Below are positions 35,972 through 47,308 of a stretch of DNA of 64,000 bases, piece after piece (positions within the stretch are counted from its first letter, which is position 1; each line of letters opens with the position of its first letter). The DNA comes from Endocalyx cinctus (Eukaryota > Ascomycota > Sordariomycetes > Amphisphaeriales > Apiosporaceae). The DNA is taken from NCBI GenBank assembly GCA_001600455.1, contig BCKC01000007.1, forward strand, positions 2,048,019 through 2,112,018, read 5' to 3'. The translations under genes and the position numbers were made by a program. The notes beneath the pieces were generated by a model. The model saw nothing but the letters and a program-made list of their open reading frames with translations. It searched no databases and had not been told where the DNA came from.

Positions 35972-36608
35972 CTAACTCGATTTACTCTGGACGCATAGAG
36001 CAATCCCACATAAAGATAATATCATTCCGACCCAAGTATCTAGAAATTCGAATCAGCACAGAAAAACTATTTTTCCAAGGTATAACATTTCGGATTTAAA
36101 ACCCCTCACACTCAGCTTACCGCGACTTATGACCTTCTTATCAACCCACCAATCACCCAAGACGGTGAACAAGAACGCCAGCGTATTGACTATAGGGACA
36201 GTCAAGCTTAGCTCTATCAAATTTTGGGTTTGTATATTAGTAAAAACGTATCCAGTCGACTAGGCAGAAGTGGGAAAAAATAAAGAAGAGGAAGATACGC
36301 AACGTACCGGCCTGTCCAATAAGCAGGAAAAACCAGACGCTTCCGGTCAAGTTGATCAGCAGCGGGACGGCGTAGCGGGGATTTCGGAGGAGATCTAGGA
36401 CGGCGAAGAAGGCGCCGTATAGCGCGCTCTTGACCCGGCTGGTCTTCACGTCCTCGCGCTGCAGGACCGCGTGCACCGGCGGCCGGTGGTCCCGGGCCGC
36501 GCGTCGGATGAAGGGCGTCGTGAGCCCCCAAGCAATTCCGACGAGGAGGAAACCCGCTATGTAATTCACCGTAGGGGGTTGCGGTTCTTGGGGATCCGTG
36601 GATGTCAT
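35972..36608 (-). CDS. TMEM234-like four-helix membrane protein
   Basis: Minus-strand exons 36608..36308, 36213..36121 and 36039..35972 give 153 residues. Four hydrophobic segments are visible: YIAGFLLVGIAWGLTTPFI, YAVPLLINLTGSVWFFLLIG, LSLTVPIVNTLAFLFTVLG and WVGMILSLCGIALCV. The N-terminal WG-T-P-(F/L)-(I/L)-R-R motif, the N(L/Q)TGS in the second segment and TVPIVNTLAFLFTVLGD in the third are what I recall of the TMEM234 family, small drug/metabolite-transporter relatives. The molecular function is unknown. The last two exons are short and only make sense once spliced, which supports the model. A poly-T tract precedes the ATG. Confidence 0.8.
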
Positions 36609-37894
36609 CTTTTTTTTTTTTTTTTCGTTTTTTTGTGATCTTGAGTTCTATGGATATGTGTTTTATGTAACCCCTTTTTTTTCCACCCTTGTTTCTTTCG
36701 AGGTTGAGGTTCGAACTAGGTTTTTTACTCCATTTTTGTGGCGTAATGTGGCTTTCGGCATATGACGGATTTAGCTTAGTGTGATCGCCCAGGGGGCGAG
36801 GGTGACAGTAAATCAAGCTTTCTTTATATCACCCCACCGAACCCCGGGCTGCCCGGACCACTTAACCCCAGATAATCCTACGATGGCACTTTCGTGCGTC
36901 TATCTATATGGATATCTCGAGCTTTATTCCTGACTATTGACCTCGTGGCTATATTCTGTCAATTTGTCTTCAATTCCATTTCTCGGAGGGTGAATATTGC
37001 CTAAGGTTAACAGTTTAAAGGTCAAAGTAGCAGAGTGGGTGGCCCAAGAGTCGCCTGTAGCGGGTGTTGATAGAAGATGAATATAGCCAATACAAGAAGG
37101 AGAGCCTCCTTTCTAGATGCAAAGTTTCAATCGATTAGCTTAAAGTTTGTGGGTCTGGCTGTTATATATATAAATGCGATCTCTTATCCCTCGTTTGCCC
37201 CCCTTGTGTCTGTAATACTAGATAAGCTTCCAGTTTATAATGCTTTAGACTAAAATTGTTCTGTCTTTTAAATATTTGGTAGATAGTCTTAATATGCATG
37301 CATGCGTGTGTGCGTGTATCTGTAAATGTATATGTAAACAGGAAACGTAAAGTTAAGTCTCGCGGATCCAGCTTTCCGCGAGATTGCACGACCAACATCT
37401 TTGCTTTAGCAAAAAAAAAAAAATCAAGCCAGAAAGGCGGAAGTACGAAACAACATCAGAAAAGAAAACATTATCCTATAAGACCTTAGGACCAACAGCC
37501 TTGATTTGGCTGGAAGGATCCATGGATCAGGCCAAAGAGACGGAGGGCACGGGTCATATTGAATTAGTAAGCTGAGGTATAAGATGGGTCGTGTCAAGCG
37601 ATTCCATGCTCCAACGGCACTTTCCACCAAGTTGATTTATTTGAAAAAAGTGTATTATTTCACGAGCTGATCGGGAGCCATATGGAGATATGTTAATTAT
37701 CAACTAAGCCCATGGTAATACTGGTCCCTGCCTGGGATATAGTGATGTTTCACGAAAGGGGATATAAACCCCGAGTCTGACACCTTTACACGTACAGGTG
37801 ACGACTTTTGATTCAACCAACAAAACCCTCTGATTTGCCGTATTCTTCAACGCCTTTTTTTTTTTTTTTTTTCGCCACAACACATCACGACAAC
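36609..37894. other. Divergent spacer, TMEM234-like gene and hydrolase
   Basis: Holds both promoters. A GT-rich run lies at about 37280-37325 and a T-run of about 19 (37853-37872) in the leader just before the hydrolase ATG. No further gene was seen. Confidence 0.5.
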
Positions 37895-39073
37895 ATGGCG
37901 TTCTCCAACAAGATTCAATCTCCCCAGGCGACACTGATACCATTCATTACGACCAAGGAGGCGGATACTTTGGCGTACCCGCCTAATGCCCTTCCAGGTG
38001 CTCGCGATGTAGAAACCTTCTACGGCACCATGCGAGTATACGAGTGGGGGCCAACGGATGGGAAGAAGGTTTTATTTGTTCACGGAGATGCCACTCCTTC
38101 CCTGGTTTTCTCCAATATCGCCCAGGGACTCGTAGACTCCGGGTACCGTGTCATGCTTTTTGGTAAGTAACGTTCATCAGAACAAGTCTTCGATATCCTT
38201 TTCACTCGAGACAACTAGCCAGTCTTAAATCCCTCGCTCATTCCTTATTTTTTATCTTTTTTTCTTCTAGATCTTTGGGGTCGAGGATATAGCGACACGC
38301 CTCTAGGCTGTCGACACGACGTCCGGCTATTCGCATCGCAGATCGTTTTAGCTCTTACGTCGTCGCCTCTCTCCTGGTTCGGAAACGGAAACACTTTTTC
38401 CATCGTCGCCTTTTCGTTGGGTGGTCCCATCTCCCTCGCGTTCGCGGGCGCCTACCCTACCTCGGTCAGATCCCTCGTTCTCTTGGGTCCGGCCGGCCTC
38501 CTCCGTAACCTGCCGGAAGGATACGACGACCCGCTCATGCACCAGCCCGAACTCGCACCTTCGCCGGAAGCCATCCGGGAGAAAGTCCGGCAGATCCTGG
38601 GAGTGACGCCTTCCGGCTCCGCGTACCCCCTGCTAACCGTTCAGCCGGGCAAGCCGAAGCGAGGAGAGGGTCCGTCGGTAACAAGCGAGGGACCTTCGAG
38701 GGTGGAGGTGAGTTTCGACATGGAAGCGATCTTCCAGTGGCAGTTCGACTATCATCAAGGCCACGTGCACTCCTTTCAGGACACCGTCCGGTACGGCCCG
38801 CTGCGGAAGAGGGAGGATTTGTGGAGAGCGGTTTGCGATATCCTCGCCGGTCGGACCAGGCCGGATTCTCCTTTACATAAGTCTAAGCTGCTCGTCTTTT
38901 TTGGTCGAGAGGACGGTATTGTGATCGGTGAGGAGACGACCGAGGATATCCTGAAGCTTTTGCCGGCTGGTCATTTGCAGGTGGAATACTTACCGGGAGG
39001 ACATGGATTTCCGTATCCTAACAGCAAGAAGATCACCGAGACGATCCTTCAGTTTTGGAGTTCATTATACTAG
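37895..39073 (+). CDS. Alpha/beta hydrolase
   Basis: Exons 37895..38162 and 38271..39073 give 356 residues. The fold signatures are VLFVHGDATPS (oxyanion-hole HG at 63-64), VMLFDLWGRGYSDTP built across the intron, the nucleophile elbow IVAFSLGGPIS with Ser138, FFGREDGIV with the likely acid Asp, and PGGHGFPYP with the catalytic His. The elbow reads A-x-S-x-G instead of the usual G-x-S-x-G, a variation found in some active members. There is no signal peptide or membrane segment. The substrate is unknown; epoxide hydrolase-like or esterase activity are both possible. Its neighbours do not suggest a pathway. The ATG at 37895 follows a poly-T leader; the in-frame ATG-like codon at 37808 would translate that tract and is rejected. 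Confidence 0.85.
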
Positions 39074-40766
39074 CCTTCTTCTGGTGAAGCAGTTAACTGA
39101 TAATATTCCTTGCTGTGTTTTACTTGTTCATGAGATAATAATAGTAGATGTTGGCCAGCACGTCAGGCCACACCCTCGTTTTTAGCTTTGTGCTTCTGGA
39201 CTCGGAATAAATTGACATGGTTCAGATGAAGCTGCCCGGATTCAAATGTAAATGATGTTACGTCGAGCTCCTGTCGAATCGCTATCGGTGATAGTTGTTA
39301 TCTGACTGGGTGATAGTCATGACGTTACTGATTTACTTATACTAGAATTTTGAACCGCACGGTTTCAGCATACAGCCGATAAGCCAACTAAATAAACGTA
39401 AATTAATTAAATTCCATTCTAGTCTCCAGGTCATATGAACATTATTGCTTTTGATTCTCAATCTACTCATCATCAATGTTTGTCTGTGCTGTACTTCATT
39501 GAAGATCTTCGATTCGGCCTTGTCTTGTTGATCTTCAATTTAAAACATCCGCATAATAATTATATGATAGATCATCTACGCCGGTTCTCCATATCCGGCA
39601 GGTGAAACGACAGAACAGCTTCCGCAACCTCGGATTAAAAACTAGATCGTACCTTGCATATTCTACATAGCTCCCTATGCTTCCGTATCCTACTAGAATT
39701 TTATCTCAGATGGGGATCTCAACTTGCTCTAACCGATTGTTTCATGTCATAATAGTCTTCAGATACTGGCGAAAATATCTTCCAAGACATAGATAAAGGA
39801 TAGCACCAGCGTCAAGAAACCAGTACATACGTCCCATAAATCTTAACAATTTACGTATACATACCTCTCCCAGGATACTTGCCTATATCGTTGTCGTCAT
39901 GGACTATATACACTAAGTGATTTATGTCGTAGCGCCCTTTCGTGAGGCTGAAAGATTTTCCCCAGAGACATATATCCTTTCATCGGAGTAGATCTTCCGG
40001 TAACCTTAAAAGATTGACGCTGGTCACAAAGGTCGGGGAATGAGACCTTTTAAAGAAAGTGCCTAGCTATTAGCGTTAGAAACGTACGACAAGATAGATC
40101 AACGGTTGGAGGATCGGATTGCTGCAATTACCGTATTGATTGGATCGATAAATTGCGGTCAGTAGAAATTCTTTATATGGGATTCCCATCTGTTCCCTGT
40201 ACAATTACCATCTTCCCGGTCACCGACTTTTTCTCCATGGATGATTTTGCTTGTTCCCTATTATCAATCGAGCCGTTTTCAGAGAAGTCAGTGCTCGTGC
40301 CTGAAGGTATTATAAGACGCCACGACGTCACGACTTGATTGTAAAACGAAGGATCCCAGCAACAATATTCTGGATGAAACAAATAGGTTAACATGAACTC
40401 TTTGTATTTGCCCGATCCTTTGCAGATGACAGGTCGTATACCCAGGTTGATTTAGACCACGGGCCGAGTGATGATGATATGACTTGGACGTGTGGAAGGT
40501 CATTGTCGTCATGATTCTTGACTGCAACTGTTGATATTGGCGATTTAGTGGACGGGTAAGTTGGCACCGTTACCGCTATCGCGATAGCCTTCACACCAGA
40601 AACAAAGATTCGGAACCGTCTATAAAGATGAGCCATATTCCTACCGATTTTTATTCTCTTCTCTTCTTATCACAACATTCAACTTACAACCGCTAAGCAT
40701 CACGTCTACTCACAGTCCTCGAAGGCTCATCAACAATTAACTTTTAAAACATCAACTCTCCTCACC
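39074..40766. other. Spacer and promoter of con-6
   Basis: About 1.7 kb with no gene. An inverted repeat ATTGAAGATC ... GATCTTCAAT lies around 39500-39540. The con-6 TATA box is near the right end. Confidence 0.5.
40621..40626 (+). promoter_or_regulatory. TATA box of con-6
   Basis: TATAAA sits 146 bases before the con-6 ATG and is followed by a CT-rich stretch (TTCTCTTCTCTTC at about 40650) where transcription probably starts. This arrangement is common in strongly regulated fungal genes. Confidence 0.5.
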
Positions 40767-41144
40767 ATGCCTACCGAAGCTCAGATCGCCGGCGGCCACA
40801 AGGCCAACCTCAACAACCCCAACACCTCGCAAGAGTCCAAAGAGAACTCTAAGCAGATTCTCGAGAACGAGTTCAACGGAGGTGACGGTAGTGATCCTAT
40901 ATCGTAATGTGTTTAAAAATGAAGCAGGATATACTAAAAATTGATTGATAGTCCCGAAAGCTGGCGACAACGAACAGAAGAACCCTGGAAACGTGGCTGG
41001 TGGTTTAAAAGCGTAAGTTTTATATGTTGAAAAGTGTTGCACTACGTTGTTGAATGTTAATAATGGTGCCGCAGTACCCTGAAGAACCCGAACGTGTCCG
41101 AAGAGGCTAAGGAGAGCGCCCAGGAACGTCTCAACCAGATGTAA
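40767..41144 (+). CDS. con-6: Conidiation-specific protein 6
   Basis: Exons 40767..40887, 40952..41012 and 41075..41144 give 83 residues (Neurospora CON-6 is about 90). The protein is two copies of the CON-6 repeat: GGHKANLNNPNTSQESKENS at the start and GGLKATLKNPNVSEEAKESA at the end, each followed by a short basic/acidic helix. It is hydrophilic, without signal peptide or membrane segment. The family is made late in conidium formation and accumulates in spores; the biochemical role is unknown, with a protective, dehydrin-like role often supposed. All three exons are needed to assemble the second repeat, which makes the model firm despite its small size. Confidence 0.93.
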
Positions 41145-43199
41145 TCATCGTGTGGGGATAAATGATATACGCGAAGCTCGGGAAAAAAACACATCTAGTG
41201 ACAGTTGGAATGAAGATTTCCCCCGCGCCACAATATTGTCTATAGTTAGCGTATCACAGCCAATTCATATTTCTTGATGTCATCCGTCAGAATGAACTGA
41301 TTTATTAGATTGATTATCCCATGAGATCCGCTAAAGTTGGAATTGCGTCAATAATACTCAGTTTACCACGTCAATGTTTCGATGTCGATATAGAGTTCAG
41401 TCACAATCAGATCGAATATGCAATACGATACCGGAATTGCACGGCATTCCCGAATATGGAGATAACATTAAAATGGTTGCCTGGACCGTAAGCTCTGTTT
41501 TCGGGTATAATACTGTAAGATCCTAGAAAAGTGACGCAAGTACGGAGTAAATAATAATTAACTAACGTAGCTCCACGACGATTATTCGCGATCTCGGTAA
41601 AGCAGCCTTATGAAAAAAAAAATAATAATAATAAAAATCAAATACAATTTCCATCTCATCGTTCCACAGCGTACTAGCCGGGTCCACGGGTACTTCTAAA
41701 GCAAGAGCTAAACAGATAGCCAAAGTCACATGTTGAAACTAAATTGCCGTCGAATTGAAGAGGTTTCATATGTTTTCCTGTCTTTCTTTTTTTTTTTTTT
41801 CTTTTGAATAAGAAAGGATTATATCCATAGGATATTTTAGTATTTATTGTGTAATGGGTATGGCACCTATAAATATAGTATTTATCTGGATCTAAGTGCT
41901 TAGCAGGTAATAGTTAAACGTGCTACAACAGCTTTTTAGGTAGTGTATGTGTACTTTTAACCCTATACTACCGTGCTACAGGACTATCTACCTAGGTACA
42001 GTAGCTACCTACCTTAAGTATTTAGGTAGTGTACGTTACATGTAAGTATGGATGTTATATCCAATCATGTTTTTGAAAGCGATACGCTTAAAAAACACGT
42101 ACATATGCAGATATGTACCTAAGAAACGAAGGAATGGTGCATCGCCTCCTCGCTGACGCGGTTCACGTTTATCCTACCTTAAACAGGGAATATCATGGAC
42201 GTACCTACATATACAATACACATGTATGATCTGAACTGACGACAGGAATAACAAAACAAAATAAAATAAAATAAAAACTATAACTATGATCTTTATTACC
42301 AAAACACACGTACGAACAAAAATGGTAAGATAACTTGTTTAATTTGTTCTAGCTTAAATCTGTACATCGGAGATATGTTAGATGAAATCGGAAGATAACT
42401 TTGAACGAGAAACAAGCTGAGTTTATCGAGGAATATCAGAAACAAGTCTTATCCTTGTAAGACCCTTGTATTTCCTTATAATACGGAGTACGTTATATAC
42501 TTATGTACCTTGTAACGATGCTATTTATCGTACCGATTGGTTTTTATCCCACTAAACAAGGTCCTTGTATAGTGGGGTGACCCCTGCCTTAGTGATATTC
42601 TAGACACACTGACACGCTAATAGCAGAAACTAGGTACATTACACTACTGAAAAATACTCCCAATTACCCCACTACAACAATCCATAGCCAATCAACACCT
42701 GTAATTTAACCCAACCTCGTTGTTTTCGTCACCAGCCATCTTTCCATCTTTTGTCCCGCCTCAATTGAGCATGCATCGATTTCCTGAAATCCTATTAACA
42801 ACACCATCGCTCATCTTCTTCTCTCTTTTTTTTTTTTTTTTCCCCTTCTTATTTTATCCCCTCTCTGCATTTCTCGGCATCTGCAAGACTGATCTAATCG
42901 TTCTCTCTCTCTTTTTTATTTTTTAATTGTATTTGTCTCCTCTTGCCGGAGTCCCTATTTCGTCACTCTCTTTTCGTAAAAATACCCTCTCCCGATATTA
43001 CATGTCCTTGAGATTGATTCACAACGACACCATAACGATCCGGACATCCCACCACTTACCTTTCCTTCGTCAAACTTCGATACCAATTTGAATCATATTA
43101 GAAAAAAAAAAGGGGAATAAGAAGAAGCACGTACAATTCAGAAATTGAGGTAGCTCATGATTTTCTCGTCAATTATAAGAGCAGCACAACAAAAGCAAC
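41145..43199. other. Spacer between con-6 and the Fic1-like gene
   Basis: About 2 kb. It contains a near-direct repeat TAGGTAGTGTA(T/C)GT at about 41938 and 42024, a TACCTAGGTA palindrome at 41989-41998, and several T-runs. From about 42720 it is a pyrimidine-rich leader of the next gene. No coding region was recognised. Confidence 0.5.
41989..41998. repeat. TACCTAGGTA palindrome, copy 3
   Basis: Third copy, flanked by TAGGTAG and CTACCTACC words in the con-6 downstream spacer. Confidence 0.6.
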
Positions 43200-46030
43200 A
43201 TGACTGCCAAATCGAGGACCCCCAATCCCTTAAACGGGTTACACACGGCTGGCATCTTCTCGGATATGAGCATTGATGGTCCTGATATCGGCACTCTCGT
43301 ACTCATCGTCGATCGAGCTAAAAACCTACCCAACCGAAAGACCATTGGGAAGCAAGACCCTTACTGTGCCGCGCGGCTGGGTAAAGAAGCGAAGAAGACT
43401 ACCACTGATGTTCGTGGTGGTCAAACTCCGAAGTGGTAAGTAGTTAGAACAAGACTAAAACCGTTCGAAACCACGATGAAATAAAGTGTTGGCTAATCGC
43501 TGTTTTGGCTTTATCTAGGGATCAAGAACTACGTTTCAACGTTCACGACTCGCCAGACTATTACCAATTAAAACTCTCGGTTTTCAACGATGACAAGAAG
43601 ACCGAACTCATCGGCGAGAGCTGGATCGATCTACGAGATATCATTGTGCTAGGTGGTGGTCAGAGCGATCAGTGGCATAATCTCAACTGCAAGGGAAAAT
43701 ACGCCGGTGAAATTAGGATCGAGATAACATACTACGACACCCGTCCTAAGGTCGAAAAACCGGTAGCGAAGGCTAAACCTGCCCTGACTGCGTCGGACTC
43801 TGACCTGTCCCTTAATAGCCAAAAGAGCCCAATTAAACGACGCCCCCTACCATCTGATCCAGTCACTGGTCAGGCTCCTGTACCAGCCGTCCCTAACCAA
43901 CTACCTACGCCCCCTAGAGCGCAACCAATCCCTCCAAGTGCTTTCATTCCGAATCAGTCACCCTTACAGAACCTAGAGTACGGGACGCCTCCTACCGGAA
44001 ACCAGTACGCAACGCCTACTCGACTACAACGGCCGGTGGATAGGAATGTGAACGAGAAATTCCCTCCTTATGAGGGTGATCATATCCGTTCTTCCGATCC
44101 TGCCGCCTTTTCACGATCTCACGAGCTCACCGGGCCTAGAACACCACATAGCCACAGTCAACCGAGCTATGACTCTCCTTCACCATCGAGTAGACACCAT
44201 CGACAGCCTGTCGATGAAATTGATGATCGACCTCCTCCGCCTCCCGTGCACAGAATTCATCATACAAGTGGGAGCTCTTTAGACCTCACCCATCGCAGCA
44301 GTTTTGAATCGCCACAAAATAAAGCCACTCCCCCCATGAGACATGATGTCTTGCGAAACGAGGCACACAGAGCCTCCGTCAGCACTCCGCCATCAGCTTA
44401 CCCCGGCCGTCCTTCGTACAAGCCATATGATTCCGCACCAGAGGTACAGAATCCGCAACAGTATCAGGAAATTGACCATCACCATCGTAATGCATCTTCT
44501 GCACGACATCATTCCTACGACTCGGCTTATGACTCGCATTATCGATCCATGCAGCCAACTGTTGAGGATGTCCCGGAGTCGTGGACCCCGCCACAGAATC
44601 GGCCTCAAGCTGTTTCTCAAGCTGTTTCTCAAGCTATTTCCTCGCAAGTTTACCAGCCTGATGAACGCGATTACTCTCAGGTGTCTAGTCCAGCCCCCTT
44701 GAATTTGAGTGGGCGTAACAATGCGGTATCTATGCCATACAGTTCTGGCCAGCTGCAACCTCAAACACAATATGACGCGAGCGGTTATAACATGTCCCCC
44801 TCGCCGGTAACATCAGGTGATTACTCTCAAGCGCTGACTTATGTTCCTCGTTCGTATGCGATTCAGGATAATCGGCATCCGAGTTATCCTAATGAACTTG
44901 ATAATAGCCTAACACATGCTTCGGATAGCTATGACTTACAACCAGTTCCCCCAACACTAGTTCCAGGGGTAGATCCTACAATAGCACGAGAAATATCAGA
45001 TCGATTTAACCAGGAGAGGAGACAGGAACGGCGTTATACCCAGCCTGGCCCACTGGTCTTACATCAGCGTGGAAGGCAGCACAGTGAACCACCTTCTCAC
45101 TACACGGCAAATTACACACCTCATACCGCTCCTCAACAAATCGACACTACGAATTACGAAAGAGCACTAGTAACGTATACTGGCGGTGCCTCGGCTCACT
45201 CTAGAACGTCCAGGAGTCCAGACCCCCCAAGAATGTCTACCAGTCCCGCAGCTCAACACACGATTAAGCGAAAGTCCGTCAGTCCAGCTCCTCCCCCTTC
45301 TAGTGCCCGAAGGCTATCCGGAGTTCCGTTTGGACCGGATTCCTACGACGCACTCAACCCGGCTATCGCAGCTGCACAAGAACAATCGTCATCATCCGAG
45401 TACCGAAACGCAGAAGGGAAGATAGTGACTCCGGATGGACGAGAGATTGATCCTTCCGATCATTTGCCCATGGACACTTGGGCACCTGAGCCGGAACCAA
45501 AGAAACCGGTATCTACGCCGCAATCAGACAATCGCTCACGCCCGTCTCCCGTCGCTTCCCAGCCTACTCCACCTTCTGGTCGACGCCAGATTCGCATAAG
45601 TGCACGCCCCCAGTCGATGGCCGTCATATCGCCCGCGTATATGATCTCCGATGGCTCTCCTGCTCCCGTAAGCGCAGGGCGCAACCGATTGCAGAAGAAG
45701 AACCGAGCTTCTGCTTTGCCTGCGCCTCTTTCCGCCGGATCGAGCCCGCTTGGGCCGGCAACGGCGCATCAGCGGAACAGCACGCCACCGCGCGCCCTCG
45801 TCCGCGCCAGCACCTTTGACTACGAGAACTACGGGCCCCCATACGGCAGCGAGCGTGCCGGCTACGGCTCGGGACCTCCAATTCCTGCTAAGGTTCCAAT
45901 GATGAGCGGTGGTCTAGGCCCTGGCTACGACGCCCAGCCAGCCAGCGGTGACGACTGGGCATTAATGCAGGAGATGAGCCAGATCGATATCGGCAGTGGA
46001 CGAGCGAGACGACACGGAGGTGGCTACTAA
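43200..46030 (+). CDS. C2-domain cytokinesis protein, Fic1/Inn1-like
   Basis: Exons 43200..43435 and 43519..46030 give 915 residues. An N-terminal C2 domain (about 28-155) starts GTLVLIVDRAKNLPNRKTIG and continues with KQDPYCAARLG, then TPKWDQELRFNVHDSP across the intron and GESWIDLRDII. The remaining 750 residues are disordered and rich in Pro, Ser, Gln, Tyr and His. They carry many PxxP stretches (LPTPPRAQPIPPSAF, PPPPPVHRIHH) that could bind SH3 domains. This is the layout of Inn1 and Fic1, which link chitin-synthase activation and the septal ring through SH3 partners; the role in septation is inferred from that. A small SQAV repeat occurs (QAVSQAVSQAI). It is much longer than yeast Inn1 (409), as in other filamentous fungi. 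Confidence 0.85.
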
Positions 46031-47308
46031 AACCTGAATTTTCTTAACTTTTCCCTTTTCTTCTCTATTTCGCCCTCCCTCTTTTTTCTTATAATGATAC
46101 CTGTTAGACGTTTAACACATAAAATCTTTTTATTCTTATTGTTTTTCTTTCTTTCACTTTCTCACCATGGCGACGGCACATTTGTATGATAGCGAGCGAA
46201 TAATGTTGAATATGGGAATTTGGAGACGTCGGTGGAGGATCAAGGACGTCGAGGAATAAGGGATGGAATATTTTTACTCTGGGACTTTTTTTTTTTTTTT
46301 TTTTTTCTCTTTCTTTCGAAGTCCTTCGTGACAAATAGGGTTTCTCACTTTTCTTACTTTCGGCTTGAGAACGAGCCTTGTACAATACAGTCAATCAATA
46401 ATTGATATATATACTTCGCGAGTATCTGTCTCTTCCGGTTTCTATCTTGGGGTCACATAAAACGAAATAAGAGAAGAGGCGAGATAAGATAGGTATAAAA
46501 GGGGGAAAACCGATGGATGTTGTCTAATTATATTAGATAGAGAGAGGAGGCGCAATTCAATACCATCTGTCTTGTTTTTTTAATCTGTCTAGTAATAGAA
46601 TAGGGAGAATGCCGAAATTAATAGGAGGACGAGTTTAGAACAGTCTAACTAGATTAGAAGATTAATAGACGTGAGAACATATACAAGATTATAATTCCAA
46701 AGGGCAGAAGTCATCATATACGAGGAGAGTGAGAGAAAATGACGATGGAATCTACCCCGGAGATCTTTTATGGGTGTGGGAGATTATGTGTATCCTTGAT
46801 ATAAGAAAACTTCTAGGCCAGGCTCTGTCTTCGCACATCTTACTAGGAGCTTGATTCAATAATAATAATGAAGTCGTCATATTCTTACCTCACCGTTACA
46901 ATCCTCTTCTTTTTCAACTAACCTAAGGTTGTGTGTTCATTTTATCCTCGAAGTCAAAATGGAAAAGTGAAAATTTGAAAGAGTATCATTACTATAGACC
47001 TTAATGTCATTTTTATTCATGACATACCGATGTACTATCTATCTTTTATCTTTCCTTCCAGTTTTCTTTTCTTCTTTTCTCTTTTCTGTTTTTTTTTTTT
47101 TTTGTTTTGTAGTCCTCCAAATATACACAAACCCCCTCATACCAAAAAGAAAGAAAGGGGAAAAAAAACGCCGCCGCAATGCAAGAGAGGTTTTTTTCGA
47201 AAATGGATCTATGTACCTCAATTTTTTTCTTTTCTTTCTTAATAGGGTTAAAATAAAGCAGTAGGTAAGCAGGTACCTAGTTTGTACTCCTCCCCCCTTT
47301 TTTTTTCT
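46031..47308. other. Convergent spacer, Fic1-like gene and UTP15
   Basis: AT-rich DNA with T-runs at about 46287-46306 and 47090-47103. A possible polyadenylation region follows each gene. No gene was seen. Confidence 0.5.

Noticed and set aside
36700..36725. GGTTCGAACTAGG resembling a tRNA T-arm
   Set aside because: No matching acceptor stem or anticodon arm upstream; the strand-reversed reading also fails.
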